Source of the DNA: Stenotrophomonas sp. VV52
GTDB taxonomy: Bacteria > Pseudomonadota > Gammaproteobacteria > Xanthomonadales > Xanthomonadaceae
Assembly: GCF_002893095.1 (NCBI RefSeq)
Contig: NZ_PKQQ01000001.1
Span: forward strand, 1-64,000
Length of the DNA stretch: 64,000 nt
Direction: 5' to 3'
Part shown: positions 62,958 to 64,000 of the stretch, piece by piece
How the letters are laid out: the number at the start of each line of letters is the position of its first letter
How positions within the stretch are numbered: position 1 is the first letter of the stretch
Translations under genes and position numbers: made by a program
The notes under the pieces: model-generated
The model's database searches: none
Told to the model about the DNA's origin: nothing
What the model saw: the letters and a program-made list of their open reading frames with translations, nothing else

Positions 62958-63360
62958 CCTGCTGGAAAGCGTCTACGCCTATGCGCACCGTTTCTACACC
63001 GACGGTCGCCTGGACGAAGCCGAAACGTTCTTCCGCTTCCTGTACCTGTACGACTTCTACAACGGCGACTACGCACTCGGCCTGGCCGCGGTGCTGCAGA
63101 TGAAGAAGGACTACGCCAAGGCCATCGACATGTATGCGCTGGCCTACGCACTGCTCAAGGGCGACGAACGGCCAATGCTGCATGTCGGCCAGTGCCACCT
63201 GGCCATGGGCAAGTTGACCCTGGCCAAGGGCTGCTTCGAAACCGTGCAGCTGCGTTCCACCGATCCGGACCTGCTTGCGCGGGCCAAGGTCTACCTGCAG
63301 GCGCTGGCCAGTAACGGCACCGCCCCTCCCGATTCCACAGAGGACACCGATTCCGCATGA
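62827..63360 (+). CDS. sicA: Type III translocator chaperone (SicA/SycD-like, TPR)
   Basis: A 177-residue class II chaperone with a helical N-terminus and three TPR-like repeats (ESVYAYAHRFYTDGRLDEAETFFRF, YALGLAAVLQMKKDYAKAIDMY, PMLHVGQCHLAMGKLTLAKGCFE). It should keep the two translocators soluble and, as in Salmonella, may act with InvF as co-activator. Its start lies inside the spaS frame. The stop overlaps the next ATG by four bases. Confidence 0.93.
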   Translation: MTQAHDAPTDSQTQQAQLDELAQLLFEGAQSGAAIKDLKGVSDDLLESVYAYAHRFYTDGRLDEAETFFRFLYLYDFYNGDYALGLAAVLQMKKDYAKAIDMYALAYALLKGDERPMLHVGQCHLAMGKLTLAKGCFETVQLRSTDPDLLARAKVYLQALASNGTAPPDSTEDTDSA

Positions 63361-64000
63361 TCATCACCGCTTCCGCCAGCCACACGCCGCTGGCCTTTAC
63401 CGGCAAGACCGCTGCACGCGACGACGCGCCTTCCATCGCCGCCGGCTTTGGCTCGGCCCCGCTGCAGCAGGTCGAAGCCATCGACCGCAAAGTGCTGGAG
63501 CTGCTGGCCAAGGCAGCCGGTGACAGCAACAGCAGCAGCGCCGAGGCGGAAGCACCCAACCCGAATGCGCCGGTATTGCGCAAGGCCGACATGCAGCGCC
63601 TGGTGCGCGCCGCCGTGCAGGCCCAGGCCCAGGCGACCGGCGCCACCCCGCCGCGCATGACGCCGGAAGCGGCCATGACCCTGCTGGCCATGCAGCTCAG
63701 CGAGCTGGTTACCACTGAGAACACCCGCAGCCTGTCGTCGCAGCTGGAGCTGGTGAAACAGCGCCTGGCCCAGCGCGCCGCAAGCGCGCAGGAGCTGGCC
63801 GAGGCCATTCGCCTGGCGCAGGAAGTGGTGGACGGGGCCATGGCCGACATGGGCGCGGCTGAGGGCGAGCTGCTTGCTGCGGCCGAGGCGCTGAAGGAGG
63901 CCGAAGCCGAAGTGAAGCGGCTGGAGAAGGCGCTGGCCGATGCTCTGCCGGAAGACCAGGATGCTATTCGCGCCCAGCTGGAGGCCGCCAAGGGCAGGGC
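63357..64000 (+). CDS. sctE: Type III translocator, SipB/IpaB-like (3' end outside window)
   Basis: The frame opens at an ATG overlapping the sicA stop and stays open to the window edge (214 codons). The visible part has a low-complexity start, then long amphipathic helices rich in Ala, Glu, Gln and Lys (about residues 110-214, with ELAEAIRLAQEVVDG and EALKEAEAEVKRLEKALADAL) like the N-terminal coiled-coil of SipB, IpaB and BipB. The membrane-inserting hydrophobic region would lie beyond the edge. The identity rests on position after sicA and on the coiled-coil. Confidence 0.8.
   Translation, partial: MIITASASHTPLAFTGKTAARDDAPSIAAGFGSAPLQQVEAIDRKVLELLAKAAGDSNSSSAEAEAPNPNAPVLRKADMQRLVRAAVQAQAQATGATPPRMTPEAAMTLLAMQLSELVTTENTRSLSSQLELVKQRLAQRAASAQELAEAIRLAQEVVDGAMADMGAAEGELLAAAEALKEAEAEVKRLEKALADALPEDQDAIRAQLEAAKGR

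Noticed and set aside
50117..64000. Hrp-type or flagellar identity of the secretion genes
   Set aside because: The gene order, the separate invB/invI/invJ genes and the sicA-sipB tail match Inv-Mxi-Spa; hrp-specific genes are absent, and an invG-type secretin excludes a flagellar cluster.
1..64000. tRNA, rRNA, IS elements or integrase marking an island edge at the secretion operon
   Set aside because: None was seen by eye on either strand; the left edge of the secretion genes is simply the VOC gene.

Overview
The window is a GC-rich, gene-dense stretch of a gammaproteobacterial chromosome of the family Xanthomonadaceae, most likely Stenotrophomonas. Three things point there: the gene order rseA-mucD-lepA-lepB-DUF4845-rnc-era-recO, the many short palindromes headed by GTAG (the SMAG/REP type known from Stenotrophomonas), and the character of the proteins. 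The species cannot be fixed from the sequence alone. I saw no rRNA, tRNA, insertion sequence, prophage or CRISPR array.

Layout. 1-7400: envelope-stress, protein-export and ribosome genes (rseA end, mucD, lepA, lepB, a DUF4845 gene, rnc, era, recO), tightly packed. 7400-14340: a REP cluster, a receiver-Hpt protein, rlmD, a CYTH protein, nagZ-hpt-mtnP (muropeptide and purine salvage), a cold-shock gene and a flavin monooxygenase. 14340-20050: a four-gene operon for DNA repair (MPE phosphoesterase, Lhr-Core helicase, ATP-dependent ligase, beta-CASP exonuclease), divergent from an aidB-like alkylation-response gene. 21800-33700: two Ala-rich lipoproteins, a thiolase, a subtilisin autotransporter, leucine dehydrogenase, an HDOD protein behind a sigma-28 type promoter, a cardiolipin synthase-like protein, a pseudouridine-synthase homologue lacking its catalytic Asp, a YgjP-like metalloprotease, a DUF2058 protein and an MscS channel with a 55-residue lipoprotein coupled to it. 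33900-36000: an ECF sigma operon (sigma, membrane partner, DUF4097 protein) behind a 70-bp near-perfect palindrome. 36000-50000: housekeeping and conserved hypothetical genes, including YegD-type Hsp70, acvB/virJ convergent with mprF, metG-HAD-rsxB, DUF2147 and a VOC protein.

50117-64000 (running off the end): a type III secretion operon of the Inv-Mxi-Spa (SPI-1) family in canonical order: invF, invG, invE, invA, invB, invC, invI, invJ, spaO, spaP, spaQ, spaR, spaS, sicA, sipB. Nearly every junction overlaps by a few bases, so it reads as one translationally coupled unit of at least 13.9 kb encoding regulator, secretin, gatekeeper, export gate, ATPase, stalk, ruler, C-ring, export channel, translocator chaperone and the first translocator. 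The Hrp-type systems of plant-pathogenic Xanthomonas are organised differently; the best known relative in the family is the SPI-1-type system of Xanthomonas albilineans. Needle and inner-ring genes (prg/org type) are not in the window and should lie beyond its right edge.

The most interesting points are the SPI-1-type operon, its candidate internal start in spaO and 131-bp spaS/sicA overlap, the repair operon facing aidB, the ECF palindrome, the sigma-28 promoter of the HDOD gene, the pseudouridine synthase without its Asp, and GTAG repeats that supply stop codons to three genes.
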